This document shows positions 60,040 through 64,000 of a stretch of 64,000 bases of DNA, in pieces (the stretch's first letter is position 1; every line of letters begins with the position of its first letter). The position numbers and the translations under genes were made by a program. This stretch comes from Tolypeutes matacus (lineage: Eukaryota > Chordata > Mammalia > Cingulata > Chlamyphoridae), in assembly GCA_026826555.1 (NCBI GenBank), contig JAKSZT010053837.1:4874520-4938519 (forward strand), in the 5' to 3' direction. The notes under the pieces were generated by a model. The model was not told the DNA's origin. It did not search any database and saw only the letters and a list, made by a program, of their open reading frames with translations.

Positions 60040-60670
60040 TTCTGTTAATCAAACATTTATTGAACATCTATTATGTGCCAGGAATTATACTTAGATATTA
60101 AAGGTACAGGAACAGAAATCACATTTAGTTGAATCCATGCAAATAACATAGTGGGAAAAATAGACATATAAACAGATAAGGCCATTAAAATGGGGTCAGT
60201 TTTTTGTTTGTTTGTTTGTTTTTTTGTTTTTTTTAATAGAGGAAAATTGGGGTGCTAGAAGAGAGACACAACTATTTCTGGTGGTTTGGGAAAAGATACA
60301 GCCTGAATTGATGCCTGAAGTATGGATATGAGTTAGGTTTAAAAAAAAAAAGGGCACATAGGCAAAGAAAACTGCATGAGCACAGATGTAACATCGTGAA
60401 AAAGTATGACCATATCCAGGAAAATTGGTTGGGTAAGATTTGCATTTTAGATAGAGGTGTTTGGAAGCACTCTAACTGCTACGAGGTTATTGTAATGGTC
60501 CCATCAAGAAATGACAAACGCTCACCCTAGGATGGTGGTAAAAGGAAATAAAGGCAGAGAGGCAATTTTGGAAAAAATTTGTTAATTGACAAAACTGGTT
60601 AGATATGAGAAATGGGGGAAAGAGAAGAGTCTAGGGTGATTTCCAGGCAACCAATGCCTAGGACAATAGC
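60040..60670 (+). mobile_element. Long ancient mammalian repeat, copy 2, left part
   Basis: 'atttattgaacatctattatgtgccagg' through 'gaacatctatt' type start, 'gcatgagcacagatgtaac' and 'gagaagagtctagggtgatttccagg' follow the order seen in the 45.6-kb copy. Interrupted by LTR-like insertions, it resumes at 61150. Confidence 0.5.
60202..60236 (+). repeat. (GTTT)n simple repeat
   Basis: gtttgtttgtttgttt followed by T-rich sequence. Confidence 0.85.
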
Positions 60671-60673
60671 CAT

Positions 60674-61115
60674 GTTAAGATGGCTATGTGCTGGATAATC
60701 TCCATTTCCCATCAGATGATCTCATCCTCTTCACCACCCTGCTCAGTGCCGGGAGGCTGCCCTCTAAGGCTGCCTTGATCTTTGGCTTCTGTTGAGTTAG
60801 GCCAATGGGAGGCACAAGCAGAGATTAAAGGCACAAGGAGAGAAAAGTCAGAGCATTTATTTCCCCAGCCTGGCCCCAATTGTGCTGCATTTCTCTACAG
60901 ATCCTGTAGACCAGCCCTCCTTTCAAATTCCAGAAACCACTCTCTTTTCTCGCCCCTTGATAATAGTAGCTTCTCACTGCTGCTGGTCCTGGGTATTTTT
61001 CATCATGGCTTGGTTCCATTATTCCTGTCCCACACCTTTATTAATAGTCCCTTCATTAAGCTTTCTGGGATTTTTCCCTTTGAGTGTTCTTCTGGCACTC
61101 TGACTGATACAGGAC
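60674..61115 (+). mobile_element. Possible ERVL-type LTR
   Basis: Starts near 'tgttaagatggctatgtgctgg' and ends 'ctctgactgatacagg', which fits TG...CA LTR ends, with C/T-rich middle. It interrupts the ancient repeat. Family not named. Confidence 0.4.
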
Positions 61116-61149
61116 ATGATGGGTTAAGTGGTGGAACTTTTGAGTTTTA

Positions 61150-61228
61150 AGTGCCTCAAAAACAGATAGTTAGATGTAAGCCTGAAGTCCAGGGAGGAGG
61201 GCAGGCCTGGAGATGTGAATGCGGATTA
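61150..61228 (+). mobile_element. Ancient repeat copy 2, middle piece
   Basis: 'gatgtaagcctgaagtccagggaggagggcaggcctggagatg' continues the repeat between the two LTR insertions. Confidence 0.5.
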
Positions 61229-61719
61229 TGGGAGATTGAGTTATGTACTCAATTTAGACGTGTTCTTCATCTTAAATGGCATTCCTGTGGGTGTGAACCT
61301 GTTGTAGATATGATCTCATGAAGATGTTGTTCTAGTTAAGGTGTGGCCCAGTGGAATGGGAGAAGGCTTAATCCAGATTACTGGAGTCCTTTAAAAGCAG
61401 AAGAAATTTGAACAAAGGGAAAGAAAAAGGCACAGGGAGGGGCCAGAAGCAGGGAGGAACTGGAAGCTGGAAGTCAACAGAACCTGGAAGAGGGAGGAGA
61501 GGACTTTACCTTGTGGTGGGAGACAGGGATACAAGCCAAGGTTCTGAAACCCCAAGATCAATGGCAGCCAACACCAGATTGCGACCGAAGTTGGGGAAAA
61601 GTATCATCTTGTTGAAACCTTGATTTTGGATTTCACCTAGACTCAAAACAGTGAGTCAAAAATTCCCATAGTTGGCGCCAATTCATTGTGTAGTGTTTGC
61701 CATAATAGCCTGGAAGACC
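61229..61719 (+). mobile_element. MaLR/ERVL-type solo LTR
   Basis: Same type and nearly the same length (491 versus 493 bases) as the reversed LTR at 57921-58413: 'cattcctgtgggtgtgaacc', 'agttaaggtgtggccc', 'tggaagtcaacagaacc' and 'gaaaccttgattttgg' correspond. Ends are decayed (TATGGGAG start). Confidence 0.75.
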
Positions 61720-61930
61720 GAAACGGGGTTGTCCTAGCAGAGAACAGGGAGAGAAGGGCAGTGGGCAGGGTGGAGCCTTGAGGAGCACCAGGATTTAATG
61801 GAAGGCAAGTAAGAAGCCTAAGAAGGAAGAGGCAGGAAGTACACGATGAAAGTAGAATCAAGGAAAACTCAGGATCTAGATCATTTCATGTGGGAGGGAC
61901 TTGTTGACAGCATGAAATGTGACAGAAATT
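61720..61930 (+). mobile_element. Ancient repeat copy 2, right piece
   Basis: 'gtggagccttgaggagcaccagg' and following purine-rich text continue the repeat after the LTR insertion. Confidence 0.45.
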
Positions 61931-61934
61931 CTGA

Positions 61935-64000
61935 AAGCTAAGGTCTGATGAACTGCTTTGCCAACATACCTGACAGGTTGTGAACATAAAATTTCTTGGT
62001 CCTCAAATTTGAAAATAACAAAATAAAAAGAATTTTGAAAATATAATTTTTCCCTCATTTTTACCTGGCCATGCATGTCCCTGTCCCTGACTTGGCTCTA
62101 GACCTCAAAAGCCTCTTCCAGAAATACACAATTAACTGAAGCTCAGATGATAGATTATCTTTTTCTTCAAAACTTCTATAATAACCTGAAAAAGAGAGAT
62201 TTTAATTTTCTTTAAATGCATGTGAGTGTCCCACGGAAATTTTGTAGATAGCTTTTTGAAAATCAATGTCTTTTTTCTGGATAATATTCTATCATGTAAT
62301 TTTGTATAGAAGCAAATGGTAATTTTCGTACTCAGTTGAAAGACTAGATAATTTATTAACCAATATGAACACGGAGTTAAATGTGCTGATTAAATTAGTG
62401 TTCTAGTTGTTAAAGTATTAGTAAATATACATTGTATACCTAGGTTGTCAGGAGTTCAAACAACTAAAATATAAAAAATATGTGATTAAAACATAAACAG
62501 TCTTACTTATATAATTCAATATTTCACTAGTGACTTAAAAGGCATTAGTCCAATCTATATGGATAGTCTATTACTGTATTGAAAAGTGCCTAACTTTGAT
62601 TTAGTTGTAATTTTTTTCCTACTTAATAGAAAGATTTTAATTTTGTTTTTATTTGTTGACAAGCAATATACCTCCAGAACCAAACATCAGGGAAAAATTA
62701 TGAGCAGATTTCTTTATACTCACACATATGTGGCTAAAAGAAATTTTATTTTTCCTGGCTCCATAAATTTATGATAAGGAGACCTGCATCTGGAGAGCAC
62801 AAAATAACATTAATAATTATATGATTAATGGATTATTTTTCTTCAGTTTAATAAATCTTCTTTATTTAATATCAAATCAGGTTTTCTGGAACTCTCCAAA
62901 AACACATTTATGAGTCTCTTTTTGTCTCTTGAATGACTGTATTAAGTTAGACTAATTGTCATACATCATTCTTCTCTCAGATAAGCCAGGGATTTCTAAT
63001 TGAAGTTAAGATGGTGGCCCATAAAATAGAAATTCTAGTATATTGCTATGGGATTTCAAATTACCTGGATACAGTGCTGAGAACTGAAAGTATGAACATG
63101 GAAGTAGAAGTGTTCTTGTCAAATACCACAAACTATAAGCATTATAGGTACAAGAATAAATGTCAGCCCTATCACCATAAGAAATATCGTTTTACTTGGA
63201 TGTACTTAAGATACTTAAATTTTATCTAGGAAGAAAAATTGTCTTCTAAGTTTTCTGAGTATTAAGTTGAATAGTAAGGTTGAATAATAAAAGACCAAGG
63301 GAATTGTAAATTGTCTGCCATGTATTATTAAATATAGAGTTATATGCGCCTCCCTTACAAGATTATAGGAAAAAAAACAAGTTATTACAGAATGTATTGG
63401 TACAGTAGAGTTATTTACATATAAATATAGCAATGAGATGTGGCCAAATTTATTTTGCATTATCATGGGGAATTTCCTTTGCAAATTTCCCTAACTAAAT
63501 CATACTTTTTAATTAGTTTCTCATAAATGACTAAAGGTCTCACTCAAACTGGCTGGATACTTGGGAATTTGTAATATGGAAATTCTGATATTGTCAAAGC
63601 TATGCTAAAATGATTGTTAAGGACTTAGAATTAAGTACTATGGACTTCATTCTAAAAACTTAGCTTATGAGTTTGTTTTTTTTAAGCAACTAAAACTGCT
63701 AAATCCAGTAAGACTCAAGTTTCCTTTAGAAGTGCCCAGGTCACTTTCTTGGAGCATGTATTTGCAACTAAGACAAGTGTATTTTTCTTTTTCACTGTAT
63801 GCTATTGGCCTAGCTAGTTTCAACTGCTTGAATAATGCAACGCCTTTCCTTTTTGAAGGTTATTTGAGGACCTAATGACTGTCTTTCAATTTAAGTTCTT
63901 GCTGCTACGCTGAGGCTTTCAAATGGTCTTGTTTTTATGTGGCTTCTTCTGGGGACTCTTTTTAATTTGAACTTTTAAAAAGTCTTCATCAGGTCTGCAT
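61935..64000. other. PTPRO intron sequence, no feature
   Basis: AT-rich; no exon or clear repeat recognised. Confidence 0.4.

Larger units (their letters stand above)
52739..64000 (+). other. PTPRO: Start of PTPRO intron 1 (continues past window)
   Basis: No further coding exon with splice sites was recognised after the donor. The first 150 bases are still CpG-rich; the rest is AT-rich intron with the LTRs, SINE, hAT and MIR copies listed separately. Confidence 0.75.

Overview
This is mammalian nuclear DNA, with low gene density, AT-rich intergenic sequence and dense retrotransposon remnants. Recurrent tRNA-derived SINEs match the DAS-SINE type known from armadillos (head with a 'tggctcaagtga'-type A box, a 'ggttcggttcc'-type B box and an A-rich 'aaataaataaa' tail). 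With a distinct LINE-1 lineage, this points to a xenarthran, most likely an armadillo such as Dasypus. Species is inferred, not proven.

The only functional gene part I can support is exon 1 of PTPRO (receptor-type tyrosine phosphatase O, GLEPP1) on the + strand at 52664-52738. It lies in a CpG island (about 52150-52900) with a TATA-less GC-rich promoter, a 12-codon upstream ORF and a consensus splice donor. Everything to the right (52739-64000) is the start of PTPRO intron 1. Everything to the left is upstream intergenic DNA; in human the neighbour on that side is RERG, but no RERG exon is seen here.

Upstream layout: 1-1450 holds degenerate repeats and an old L1 fragment. 1480-3230 (minus) is a broken, intronless copy of a MIA2/cTAGE-family coiled-coil gene, cut by two SINEs. 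4180-5215 is an L1 3' end with a SINE inside. 8.8-16.5 kb has MIR, hAT and SINE copies. 17310-17766 is an MLT2-like LTR. 18536-18991 is a two-headed SINE. 19184-21800 holds LTR, L1 and ERVL pol remnants.

The most structured region is 25.4-34 kb. A full-length 6.2-kb LINE-1 (26149-32347, perfect 15-bp target duplications, both ORFs broken) sits inside an older minus-strand endogenous retrovirus whose LTR is at 33384-33949. That LTR/internal junction carries an 80-bp tandem duplication. A second small retro-insertion of unknown source lies in the same retroviral sequence. From 34 to 47 kb are hAT, L1, SINE, LTR and ancient repeats, including an L1 with an inverted 5' part and a second copy of the 33-kb LTR in opposite orientation. 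From 47 to 52 kb the sequence is mostly unique. Intron 1 carries an oppositely oriented pair of MaLR/ERVL-type LTRs.

I see no operon, CRISPR array, defence system or other novel multi-gene system. The interest lies in the nested retroelement history and the untypical retrocopies.
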